Source: Phytophthora quininea (Eukaryota; Oomycota; Peronosporomycetes; Peronosporales; Peronosporaceae). Taken from it: 64,000 nucleotides of DNA. A model generated the notes under the pieces. The model was not told the DNA's origin, did not search any database, and saw only the letters and a list, made by a program, of their open reading frames with translations. How positions within the stretch are numbered: position 1 is the first letter of the stretch; every line of letters begins with the position of its first letter. The DNA is taken from NCBI GenBank assembly GCA_011947345.1, contig JAAVTG010000388.1, positions 1 to 64,000 on the forward strand. The letters are read 5' to 3'. The position numbers were made by a program, and so were the translations under genes. Below are positions 21,384 through 31,601 of the stretch, in pieces.

Positions 21384-24300
21384 CAAAACGTTGGAACAAC
21401 GTTAACATCTTGACCGTCAACACTAACGGGTTGAAGAAAAACGGTCACTTACTGATATCCAAAACACTTTCAAACTACCATGTAAGCTGCGTTCAAGAAA
21501 CCAAGTTTAAAGACATGCACCACCTCGCAAAATTTCGGTTTCTATTACAAGCATCGTTCCTCAACAAATGCTTTGTGAGCGACAATAACGCCAGTCAACC
21601 AACGACAACACTACCACGAAGTGGAGGTGTAGCAACGATACTTCATAGCGACTTCCCGGGTTTCGAAACCGCGACAGAAATGAAAGACATGACGATACCT
21701 GGGAGGTATTTAGTTGTCCGAGTCACAGTAGCAGATAAGAACCTGTTCATCCATAACGTGTACGCCCCCGTCGACCCTCAAGACAACCGCAGGTTTTACG
21801 AAAGCCTCGCTAATCGACAATTTACCAACGAGGACACCCACTGGATCCTTGGTGATCTCAACGCAACTTTAGATCCAATCACTGACTCTGCTGTAGCGAC
21901 ATCCAGACATTCGCATACAAGGCAGGTTTTGCTAGAGTGGATGACAAATCTTCGTGTCGTGGACTGCTGGAGAATACACCACCCTCAGACTCGGGTATAC
22001 ACTGGTCCTCCACCACGAAAAAATCGACTAGACTATTGCTTAATCTCCGATCACTTCATGACTCGGTTCTATGGGTCTGCTCGGTACTTTCAAGCACCCC
22101 ACTCGGGCGATCACCTGGCACATAGTGTTCGTCTCAGCGATAAACCCAGAGCCAGAGGTACAGGATACTGGAGACTTCCGTACCGAATGCTAGATTGTCC
22201 TTTGGTGAAACAAGCAATTACGACAGAAGCGATGATTTTTCTAGATGAAGCAAAACACGCATCCAATCCGGGATTGGCTTGGGAAGGGTGGAAAAGACGA
22301 ATTCGCAGTCAATTACAGTCCCTGCAAATTGTGATGCAACAACAACAAGACCAAGGGCTCCGCTCTGCGAGTGAACAATATGAACTGTATATGCGAGCGT
22401 TTGTGGATAATCCCACAAATTTGACAGAACAACAATACCTGTCAGCGAAGGCGCAATATTTGGAACGTAAAGACCATGTGCTTAGACTGCAACAAGACTC
22501 GAGTTTCGATTTTCACGCATCCCAAATGGAGCATTCATCGAGTGCTTTTTTCGTCGCCCACAGGAATTACTCCGGTCAGTACCGATTACTGAAGTGAACA
22601 TGCCAACTGGTGAAGTGTCGATTGATCCTCATGAAGTTGAAGAAGGCTTTCGAAGTCACTGGGGAACAATATTCGCCGATCCATATAGTCCTTCAGACCA
22701 CACCTTCGTTGACGACGTTAAGCAAATTACTCTATTAGACACGATCCATAATCCGATCGACGAGGAAACAGCGGCGTCACTTGACGATCCAATCACACCC
22801 ATAGAATTGGCGGAAGCGATCAAGCACATGAAGGGAAGTTCCGCTCCAGGGCCAGATGGCCTAACGGCGGCCTTTTATCAGGTCGCTCCCGACGTATTTG
22901 CTGAAATTCTTACCATAGTTTTCACGTATCAACTGGAACGAGGGATACTTCTGCCATCTCAACGTAAATCATGTGTTACACTGCTACACAAGAAAGGAAG
23001 TCGAAGTGACCCTGGCAATTATCGTCCAATCTCGTTGATGCAGGTAGACGTAAAATTCTCTCCAAAACATTGGCATATCGCCTACAACAAATTTTACCCA
23101 AGATTATACACGCAGACCAGAAAGGTTTCGTAAAAGGCCGGCTCCTCCATCACCAAATTCGATCGATGGCCGATCTCCAACATCTAGCTACAATAACGAA
23201 CTCGCCAGCTCTCGCTCTGTTCTTGGACTTCGAAAAAGCGTATGACCGAGTGAATTGGTCATATTTATTCCGCGTGCTGAAAAAGTTTGGATTTAAGCAC
23301 CACTTTATCTCGTGGATCAAAATGCTTTACAATAAGCCAGTAGCTTCACTCCTTCTGAATGGGTGCCTCCTCGATCCATTGCAAGTCACAAGAGGTGTTA
23401 AACAAGGCGATCCACTCTCATCGCTCTTGTTCCTACTGTGCATCGAACCTCTCGGAAATTTAATTCGCTCAAAACCCCACCTCGGGATGCGAGCCTCGAA
23501 CAACCACCAGGTCACGGGACTTTACTTCGCAGACGATTCAACGCTAATTGCTAGCGACGAGACTGGCACTCGCCAACAACTGGAGCTCGTTCGAATTTAT
23601 TGTGATGGATCTGGAGCAAGATTAAATCTTCACAAATCAGCGCTCATGGCGTTGAATAAACAAGGGCGCTGTCCCCAATTTACCGGTGTCCGTTGTCTTC
23701 AAGAAGGGGACATTGTAAAATATCTTGGCATCCCATTTGGACAACAAGTTACAGACGACGGATTATTGGCAGAGCTCAACACGAGGTTTTATCGCCGCTT
23801 CGTTGTCTGGGGACGCAGGGCAAGGACAATGCGGGGCCGACTCCTCCTGGTTAATACGTTGATACTTTCTACGTTATGGCATTATACACCACATCTTACG
23901 GTGCCAAAACTTTGCGTCCGAAGATGGCAACGCATGGTGAACAAGTTTGTGTTATCCAGGAAGCACGACGCCGAATCCAACTTTTTCAACTCGCTCCCGC
24001 AAAATTACTGTACCAGCAAAAGGGCTTGGAGGGCTCCAGATCCCTTTCATTCAAAGCCAGCTTAATGTGCAACGTCTCCAACTATTGCAGCAATTTACCC
24101 AGCAAATGCTATCAGAGAGCAAGGAACCGTGGCCTGCGATCGCTTCAACATTCCTTACTCAATTAACACCGTTACTGCCATCAACTCAACCACTCAGCTT
24201 TCTCGACTTATCTCCCAGACGCTACAAATATCTATTAAACAAAGAAGCCCTTTCCTCTTGGTGGAGAGAAACGTGGAGAGTATGGCACTTAACGCACTGG

Positions 24301-25484
24301 CCAAACCACGGCCCCCAACAACAATACATATCAACACTGCTGCGAGCACCATTGTGGATGACAAAAATACCGACCTCCACTACCAATCTCGTTCAGGACA
24401 TCTTCGTTGCCTGCTGGCAGTTGCTGAACCAGCTAGAAGCTTCAGGCTACAATTGGCGCGGCGAGCTTGTTACGAATGTTTGGCGGATATTCACGATGAG
24501 CACGGCTGGCCCTCGAAGGAGGAATTTCTGAGGCAAAACTTGGACCCCAGCTCAAATCTCTACCCCATCTGCCAGCAAAAAGACTACTAGGCGCCACATA
24601 CAGAGAACTGACCCAAATACTTCAGCGGGTTACAGCCACGCAAGAGCTCTCTCCACCCGCCTCGTTATTCGTACCAGCAGCTGGTGTTAAGGTAGCAGAA
24701 AAATACTATGCCTTCCCTACGATACGAAAGCGGGCTCTCCAAAAATATTCGAACAGCCAACCTTACAGCTCGATGAACACCCGATCCGTCGAGACCTTCA
24801 AACAACAACAACAGACGTAAAAAATATCTGGAGTTCAGTCGAGAACACCGTCAGGAACTGCTGCCGGTCTACGACGACCTCCAGATGCGAGTCGCATTCC
24901 GACTACTTCCAGTGAAATCCAGACTTTGGTTCCTGTTGAAACATGACCCCTTAGCTCAACAATGTCAGCTCCCAGCGTGCTCGTCGATTGAGACTTCACA
25001 ACATCTCTTCTTGGAATGTCCTCCCTCAGCGGCAATATGGTCCTTGATTTGGTCTGATTGGGAGATATTTTTCGTCGGACCACTCACATGGACCTTGGTT
25101 GTACTCCCGCACAAACTCCGAGTCGTACAACATTGGAAGCAACACCGGGACATATTAATTATTCTCTGGAATATGCTAAGATGCACAGTTCTCCACCATC
25201 GCTGGACTGAGCGCAACAAGATATGCTTTGAAGACGGCAGTCCAGAACCCAAAACGACAGCTCTGGCCGCGATATATGCAACATTTGGAGCACACGTCCG
25301 CAGAGGCCTTAGAACCGCAGACAGCAATCTACACGAGCAGTATCACACCATTCTGCGCCAACTAAAGCAAACATCACACTTCGGCAACTTCATCCACTGC
25401 AACCCAGAACTATTTCGCCTCCGACACGTTCAACTTCACAGTACCCAACGCTCTGGCGTTGTATTCCAGACCTTAGTAGATTAG
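21384..25484 (+). pseudogene. LINE ORF2: endonuclease, reverse transcriptase, zinc-binding domain; several frame breaks
   Basis: The endonuclease part (to 22597) shows NVNILTVNTNGL, the catalytic QETK, ILGDLNATLDP, RLDYCLIS and SGDHLAH, all exonuclease-endonuclease-phosphatase motifs. RT shows FLDFEKAYDRVNW, GVKQGDPLSSLLFLL and YFADDSTL. The C-terminus has the zf-RVT pattern LPVKSRLWFLL through C-x4-C, ETSQHLFLECP, then WTERNKICF. ORF2 overlaps the ORF1 stop and has no ATG of its own at the start, suggesting coupled translation. Frame changes occur near 22575, 23055, 24000 and 24530-24880. Confidence 0.85.
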
Positions 25485-25977
25485 ATTTAACACCGCAGAT
25501 TGAGAACTCACAAATAATCGGTAATCGAAGCCCCCCTCCCATACTACGACAACGATCAATATTGAAATTCGTTGTAGCAGTCGGTGGTGGGTGTCGAAAA
25601 GCCACCACATGCTGTAAAACTAAAACTGAAGTGGGGCTGCACAGTATCGTCCTCCTACTTAATGAGTTGGCAGTCTTGGCTTGTTGAGCGCACCATGCTA
25701 TTATAATCATTTCTCTCTGTCGAGATATCCACAAAGGAATTTTAGATTCACGCGATTGTGAGCCGCGTTGGGCTTCAGTATTGTATTACCAGACGTACCA
25801 GCAAGACTGACTGCATAATCGACGTCGACCGCGTCTTCTTGCGTGTGCTACATCATCAACAGTGCCTTCGTAATCTTTTACCTACGTCGATCCGGAAAGA
25901 AGTCACAGCTACACAACTGAAATAGAAGCTCCCAAGTCCACATCTCCTTCATCTACAGTCAAAGCCAAGACAACCCT

Positions 25978-26554
25978 GTGCCGCCAGAATCCGTTGCTAC
26001 CCGAGAAGCTATGCTCCACGAGCGTCGCCGAGTTAGCACGGCGCGATACCGACAACGGATGGGATACAAAGAGGCTTCTCGTGTGAAGGAGATCCAACGC
26101 CTGAAAGACGAGATCCGAGGTCCCCTTCTTCATCAACAGCTGCTGTTGTGCGGTGAAAGTCATGCCGTTAAGCGTCGTCACTGAATATGCACGGCAGTTC
26201 CAAGGCCGGCGCCGAGATTCTCGGCTCGAGACTTTCAGGTCTGAAGTTGACTTCGTGGGCGTAGTTGGGAGTACAAGTTGCGACGACAGAACGAACGGGT
26301 TGTCCCCCTCAACTTCCGTGTCCGTATTTTAGTTTCGGGTTTGTAGTTGTTAACGAACTACAAAGTGGCGTAGATTTGCGTTGTGGCGCACCTTTGGGTG
26401 TATCGGTTTACACAGTCCGACTGGTTCCCTTTGACTCAGCTACTGACTCTCGCTTAGCTTGTTGCGATCGATCGATCTCGCATGACCACACGTACCGTGG
26501 AAAGGCTAGAGCACCCTCTTTCTGCGATAATCACGCCCTCGAGACGGCTGGATA
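25978..26554 (+). pseudogene. decayed bZIP transcription factor
   Basis: The frame at 25978-26184 contains a basic region and the start of a zipper (RRRVSTARYRQRMGYKEASR, then heptad-like leucines and isoleucines), similar to oomycete bZIP proteins. After a TGA, further in-phase or shifted segments (EYARQF; GVDLRCGAPLGV) resemble the downstream domain of that family. No single intact frame exists. Confidence 0.45.
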
Positions 26555-26734
26555 AACTGCAATGACTCAAGATCCAAGCCACGACTGGACCAAAGCCATC
26601 GAGGCAACATGGCACTCATTTTTCCAAGATTGAAATGCGTTATGTGCAACTAACAATTGTAGGACCAAGACACTACCCTGCAAGTGACTACGTTGTGACG
26701 AAAGCACTCATGTGCCGATACAGTACACAGTCTG

Positions 26735-28045
26735 CTTGAACACCGTCTCCGTCCATACGATCATTGGATCATGAGCTCTGCTCGGTTCAATAAAGCGACA
26801 AACAAACGCTGCACTACCTCGGAGCGTCTTTAGCGGGTTCATTTCTCTATTCGACCCGTCGACCACAAGTGCCAAGCAAGATGCAGCTCACCAAGACTCT
26901 CGTCGTCGCCGTCGTCGCTGCCATCGCCGTGATGAACGTCCAGGTCGAAGCCACCCGTGCCGACCGCTACTCCCAGCCCATGACCCGACCTCGTCAGCCT
27001 CGCGACTGATCGAATTCAAGCAAGAGACCCATATCTCGATGGTTTAAAGTTTAATGGCCACCGTCCAGCTCGCTGCGGAAGAAATGAAGAAATACGACTT
27101 TCTTTTTGCATGACATGCTTTTTGTTGTTGTTATCCGGATAGTCGACTGTCCGGATATAGTGACAAACGAGACTTTTCGCCATGACGAGCATACTCAAGA
27201 AGTGTCTGAAGCTGCACAAGCTCTTCACGGCCGAGGTTAGACACAACTACACTGCACTGACCTGACGCGTCCTTGTATATGCATCACTCGCGTCAGTTGC
27301 AGCTGACCTCCGTCTCCATTGCTTCTTATTCGGTGTCTAAAACGACTGGTGCAGATCGCTCGCAGCTCCAAACTCGAGGCGGAAGGTGCCCAAGTGTTGT
27401 CGTCTCTGGCCAACGTCAGTCAGCGACTGCCGACTCTGTTGCAGCCAGCTAGCAACGCTGAAGATGATCAAAACGCCGTCGACACAACAGTCATGGGCGT
27501 TCTAAGCTACTGCCACAACACGCGAACTTTGCTCCTGCGGAAACACTTTGTAGCGCTCGAGAAGAGCAGAAGCTTCCTCAGTGACATTCTGCGCGACTGC
27601 CAAGACGTCTTAAAGCATTTACGGTCGTACGCGACTGAGTGTGTGTCTCTTGTGGACGACGCGATGGTCGAAGCGGAAGGCGCAGAGGACGACCTGACGG
27701 TGGTGGGCTTCTCCATGCAACTGCTGGAGTGGATGGAGACGGTGGTGGCCATGCTGGAGCACGAAGTACTGCGGAAAAACAGGCTGGTGGCTGATCTGGA
27801 GTACAGTGACGTTGAGAGGTTAAATGCCGTGCACAAGTTGTGGAATTCTCGGGGTGCAGTGGGAAACATCGACCATGAATTCGGTACGTTCAGCTTCAGC
27901 GTATTTTGTAGTGGTCTTGCTCATTGTTGTTGATTGCAGTGCAATTAGGACTTCAATTACCTCAACGGAAGGCATCGGCCACAAACTCTGGAGAGGATGG
28001 TCAACAGAGTAAGAGTAAAAGAAGAAGAAAGCAAGGAAGTGAAGA
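26735..28045. repeat. right arm of the 1.3-kb inverted duplication
   Basis: Reverse complement of 16530-17840. The outer break lies in exon 3 of the hypothetical gene, the inner break 146 bp before the peptide gene. Confidence 0.93.
26881..27009 (+). CDS. small secreted peptide, 42 aa (type IV), duplicate
   Basis: Encodes the same 42-aa precursor as 17566-17694. About 35 bp upstream is GGTTCATTTCTCTATTCG, an INR with an FPR-like tail. The mature part is basic and proline-rich, without cysteine. Confidence 0.7.
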   Translation: MQLTKTLVVAVVAAIAVMNVQVEATRADRYSQPMTRPRQPRD

Positions 28046-28070
28046 GTTTGGACGACAAGAATTCCATTGA
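27182..28070 (+). CDS. conserved hypothetical protein, 3 exons, 237 aa (right duplicate)
   Basis: Exons 27182-27235, 27355-27883 and 27940-28070 join in frame (donors GTTAGA and GTACGT; both acceptors GCAG). The protein is mostly helical with many Leu/Val/Asp/Glu residues and a basic KSKRRRKQ near the C-terminus. Family not recognised. This copy continues past the repeat boundary, and sequence further on (to about 28253) can be read as further exon material. The ancestral gene may therefore have been longer, with its end disturbed by the truncated LINE at 28254. The real 3' structure is uncertain. Confidence 0.6.
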
Positions 28071-28253
28071 TAAAGCTGCTATTCGCGCAAACATGAAGGC
28101 ACTTGATGTCGGTAAGCTTGTTGCCTAGAAGAAGAGACTATAGGAACGCCCATTAAACTACCAAGTCTTTTAGGGGAAAATGCAAGGTCGAGCGTGCACA
28201 AAAATAATCGACACCATTGCTGCTGTTGATCAGTATCTAAAGAGGTCGCGAAC

Positions 28254-28662
28254 TCCCCAAACCGGGGATATTCTTCCAGGATGGAGACAACACCAAAAAT
28301 TACTCCTACTGCTGTGGAGTGTACACACAGCGATTGTGTTTCACGCGATCTGGAGACTGCGGAACGATATTCTCTTTGAAGAAACTCAGACGGAGGAACT
28401 GCGCATCGAAAATGTGATGTCTTCGTTTAGACGGAACTACCAGTTCATGTATCAACACGCAGAAGAGATTGGAATCAATGGCGATAGCTTGAAACTAGCC
28501 CTCATACGATTGGGTTTTGAGGCGCCAAAGGATACGAATTTACCTCCGCCCTAGCAAACAATTTGGATACCTCGACTGTGACCAAATCACTCTTTTCTTA
28601 CCTGTTAGTTTGGTAGCTAGCTATTCGAATTATCCTTTATCTAGTTAATCAACTTTATTCTC
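28254..28662 (+). mobile_element. 5'-truncated LINE with 18-bp target duplication
   Basis: TCTAAAGAGGTCGCGAAC occurs at 28236-28253 and 28663-28680. The insert encodes the tail of a LINE RT protein (HAIWRLRNDILFEE; stop at 28554) plus 3' UTR. It resembles 35325-35720 and belongs to a different family from the 19-kb LINE. Confidence 0.85.
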
Positions 28663-28897
28663 TCTAAAGAGGTCGCGAACGCCGTCTTTTCCAATGGCGC
28701 TGTCACGGTGAACCGTACGGTATCTTTATTCTAACCGGGTATATAAATGCGGGGTTGCGCATGTTCTACGGCCTCTCCCTTTGCTCACGAGATACTACCA
28801 AAATCCTCTCCGCAAGTCCGTGCAGCTCAATTTTCAATTCGACTGGCCAAGACCACAAGCAACACAAGCATCAGCCATCTCTCGACTCAACAACAAG

Positions 28898-29050
28898 ATG
28901 AAGTTCACGTTCATCTTCGTAGCCTGCCTGGTTCCACTTGCCATCACACTCGAGTGCGTGCTTCAAGCACTTAAATCCATACCGACTATCGTGATGTTCT
29001 TCCGCCTGTATCTCCTCCCGGCAAAAGGTCGACAACCCAGGCGCCCGTAA
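28898..29050 (+). CDS. short ORF with signal-peptide-like start (50 aa)
   Basis: Begins MKFTFIFVACLVPLAITLEC, a good hydrophobic signal sequence, followed by a short hydrophobic and then basic tail (AKGRQPRRP). Upstream TTTCAATTCGACTGG could be an initiator. Could be a truncated effector or a decayed member of the peptide set; only the N-terminus is effector-like. Confidence 0.35.
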   Translation: MKFTFIFVACLVPLAITLECVLQALKSIPTIVMFFRLYLLPAKGRQPRRP

Positions 29051-29224
29051 CATTCCCTTTGCCAATAAGGTCTAAAATAATAGTGAGCAGACTAGCCAAA
29101 ACCGCTCTAGGCTGATCGTACTGCGTAATCCCAATAAAAACTGTGCCGTTCCTGTTGACACACTCGCGACTTGTTGCACCTGATGCTCTCTTTACGCTTG
29201 ATTTTTCTAGCGGTTTGCAAGACT

Positions 29225-29382
29225 CACGTGGTATTTGTGTCGTTGGCCTTGGTTTTCAAACCATCCGGCAATTAAGAATTCCTCTTTTCTGTGTCTTTAA
29301 CATAGAGCGACTTTTGCCCGAGGAAGCTGTAGCGAAGACCAAGGCCACAGCAATGACCACGTAAATCGGAGAATACGGTCTT
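29225..29382 (-). pseudogene. remnant of an RxLR effector paralog
   Basis: On the minus strand the promoter word TATTCTCCGATTTAC is followed by signal-peptide-like ALVFATASSGKSRS, then after a stop by GLKTKAND. These match the promoter, signal peptide and residues about 47-54 of the intact effector at 29782-30204. It has no start codon in place, and stops and a deletion break the frame. Confidence 0.6.
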
Positions 29383-29738
29383 GTGTTAAAGTGAACTTGA
29401 CGAGCATCAAAGCGACCAGGAACAGTCGTGCACCGAACAGGATCTGCCAGGAATACAGCTCCTGCTTATTCTACGGAGCAACCTCTCATAAAGGGAGCCT
29501 CATCTCGACCTGACTGGTATTAGAACCAGACTCTTGTTAGCAGGCTCTGATGTGCATTTGATCAACAGATTTTGTTTTGTCCTGCCTGACTCTCAATGTC
29601 ATGTCCAATGCATGTCACTGTATCAGACTATGAGATTGCTGTCTTGCATCTCAATAGGATGTGCTGCGGTATTACCGTAATCCCAGCCTGGTGGCCAGGT
29701 TGACCAGCCCCGTAGTCATTATTGATACACAAATGATC

Positions 29739-29755
29739 GCATTCTCCGATTTACC
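29739..29755 (+). promoter_or_regulatory. INR-FPR core promoter of the RxLR effector
   Basis: GCATTCTCCGATTTACC, close to the TCATTCTCCAATTTGCC of the peptide genes, 27 bp before the ATG. The same word in reverse orientation marks the remnants at 29382 and 33870. Confidence 0.55.
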
Positions 29756-29781
29756 TGGCGACCCGCAGACCTCCGAGCACG

Positions 29782-30204
29782 ATGCGAGCTTTTCATCTCC
29801 TGGTCAGTCTGATGGCCTTGTTCGTCGCTACGGCTTCCGCTGGGAACGTCCAGCAACGGTCGCTCCGAATAGCTGTCGACGACACTGAAGAGAGAGGAGT
29901 CTCCAGCACCCTACACGGTTTGAAGACCAAGGCCAAAGACACCACCAAGACCACATACTTAGTGGCCAAGGACATGGCCAAGGCCAAGTACCAATCGGCC
30001 AAGGCAAAACTCAAGCAGAAGTGGATGGAAGGTGACATGCTCTCCTCGATCAAGAAAGGTGAAAGTAAAGACTCGCTCCTCACCAGATTGGGTGCCAAGT
30101 CGCATATCGACGAAAAAGGCAACAAAGTCTTCGACCCGAACGACCATATTGTGAAGACATTCGATCGAGTGGCCGAATACATCAACAAAAAGAAACCGCA
30201 ATGA
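29782..30204 (+). CDS. RxLR-EER candidate effector (140 aa)
   Basis: Signal peptide at residues 1-20 (MRAFHLLVSLMALFVATASA). RSLR is at residues 26-29 and EER at 36-38, both at the positions usual for oomycete effectors translocated into plant cells. The effector domain is lysine- and alanine-rich from about residue 45 to 80, then has a helical segment with a W at about 84. Length is typical of short RxLR effectors. The frame is intact. Two broken relatives lie on the minus strand (29225-29382, 33670-33890), so this is a small local family. Host target unknown. Confidence 0.85.
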   Translation: MRAFHLLVSLMALFVATASAGNVQQRSLRIAVDDTEERGVSSTLHGLKTKAKDTTKTTYLVAKDMAKAKYQSAKAKLKQKWMEGDMLSSIKKGESKDSLLTRLGAKSHIDEKGNKVFDPNDHIVKTFDRVAEYINKKKPQ

Positions 30205-30643
30205 TCTCCAGGTCTGTTGCCGGTGGTAGTCAGTTGTTATGCCGACGAATACTACGCATTTTGGGTTTCCGTTGTTGTATAATAACCTCTCAAAAAATTC
30301 GACCGCTATAAAGGCAATGCTTCCCTAACGGTACGTGAATGCTGACACAATAGCGACGACCTCTGAGTTCTCGGGGCCACTCACATCCAGCTTTGGGTCT
30401 GATCTTAGAGAAGTTTACTTTGACGCAGACTCATCCCAGCAGCACAGCAAGTTGCCGGACACTGTAGAACAGCTCGTTCCAGGGTATCGTGAAAGCCCGC
30501 ACACTTGATTATACGAAAAAAAAGACGCAATGACCATAAAGATGCATCCATGCCACACGGATGTCGTGCTGGAGTGGATGGAGATACGGTGATCTGGCCC
30601 TTTCATATATCTGCCTACAAGCACAGGGCTTGCTGGTTTCGGA
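30205..30643. other. intergenic stretch, nothing recognised
   Basis: Short overlapping ORFs only. Contains AT-rich TTGTATAATAACCTC about 70 bp after the effector stop, possibly its polyadenylation region. Confidence 0.4.
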
Positions 30644-30796
30644 TCAATTTCTTGCGCCACGGCCGGAGCCATGGGGATAGTTGCGGTTGTACACGCGAGT
30701 ATTATCAGTTTTGGCTTTGGCTTCAGCTTCAGCGGTATTTAAACGGCGTACGAGCAGGACAACGACGGCAATGGCGAGGACCTTGACAACCTGCAC
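30644..30796 (-). pseudogene. small secreted-peptide gene with ATG changed to GTG
   Basis: The frame is open and family-like from a GTG at 30796: V-Q-V-V-K-V-L-A-I-A-V-V, then a spacer rich in Ala/Glu/Lys, the core TRVYNRNYP and a Gly/Arg tail. All functional members have ATG CAG here, so the start codon was lost by one transition. Upstream leader AACTCCAAGCTCTGTC still resembles AACTCGAGCTCCACC of the active genes. No in-frame ATG replaces it near the signal peptide. Confidence 0.7.
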
Positions 30797-31463
30797 GACA
30801 GAGCTTGGAGTTTCTAGGCAAGTTGCGGAATGACACAGCGAGCGGTCGAGTTTAGCTCGATAAACGTAGAAACTCAAGGTCAGTTGTCGATGGAAATAGC
30901 AGTCTCTTTCGATCTTGTCACGTACTCACTGCACCTTGACCTGCCGCGAGGTCGCTTGAATTTCTTGCAATTTGACATACTTCCTTGATAGAGTTTCAGA
31001 CCACTGTTCATGATTCAGTTTGGCGATTAGATTATTCCCGTTCGGTCGACCGTGAAGCACTTGCAATTGCTAGAAATTCCAGCTTGACTTTTGCTTCCGG
31101 ACTCGCTTCTTCTTAGGCTCGATTGTTTCGTATTGAATTCATTTGGCTGCAGCGTCGAGAGAGACGGGAGACTCGGACCTTCGAGCAAATTCTAGTATTT
31201 GAGAAATTGGGATTTGAAGGCTGTGGATGGCAAGACAATGACACTCGCTTGAGCTACAAGTTGCAGCTCGATTGGGCGTGGCGCTAGAAATTGACATGAA
31301 CATTCACCAGAGTCATTCGAAGCCAACGGCTATCATGTTTATGGTGGACGCTATAGGAAGACTAATCGTCGGTATTCAACTAGACTTCGGACCAAACCAA
31401 ACCGTTTTCATTTCTCCATTGCCGTTGCAGTGTCAAGTTAACGCCTCCTACTCCAAAGCCAAG

Positions 31464-31601
31464 ATGCAGCTAGCCACAATTCTCGCCGTCGCTGTTATGG
31501 CCATTCTGAGTGTTCAAGTCAGCGCCAACGTTCGCGAGAACCCTGGCCAATACAATCGCGGCTACTCCCCAACTCCCCAGCCCAGCTACTATGTGAACTG
31601 A
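31464..31601 (+). CDS. small secreted peptide, 45 aa (ENPG-YNR type)
   Basis: MQLATILAVAVMAILSVQVS forms the signal peptide with cleavage expected near SANV. The mature part has the core REN-PG-Q-Y-NRGY and a tail with four prolines (SPTPQPSYYVN). No cysteine. Leader TTTCATTTCTCCATTGCC about 50 bp upstream fits INR-FPR. A close relative of the pseudogene at 34226-34345 and of 56021-56152. Confidence 0.75.
   Translation: MQLATILAVAVMAILSVQVSANVRENPGQYNRGYSPTPQPSYYVN

Larger units (their letters stand above)
19049..25536 (+). mobile_element. full-length LINE (non-LTR retrotransposon) with 14-bp target duplication
   Basis: Flanked by the identical sequence TCCCATACTACGAC at 19035-19048 and 25537-25550. 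Inside are an ORF1, an AP-type endonuclease, a reverse transcriptase and a C-terminal zinc-binding segment, in that order. Length 6.49 kb. No poly(A) tail is seen; the 3' end is CGAAGCCCCCC. It sits between the two arms of the 1.3-kb inverted duplication. Confidence 0.9.

Noticed and set aside
27824..28012. 62-aa frame at the end of the duplicated three-exon gene
   Set aside because: Runs through the second intron in the wrong frame; better explained by the spliced model.
29361..29757. Apparent terminal inverted repeats (GTAAATCGGAGAAT / ATTCTCCGATTTAC) suggesting a 400-bp MITE
   Set aside because: The words are INR-FPR core promoters of two divergently oriented effector genes, one intact and one decayed; adjacent signal-peptide homology explains them better.
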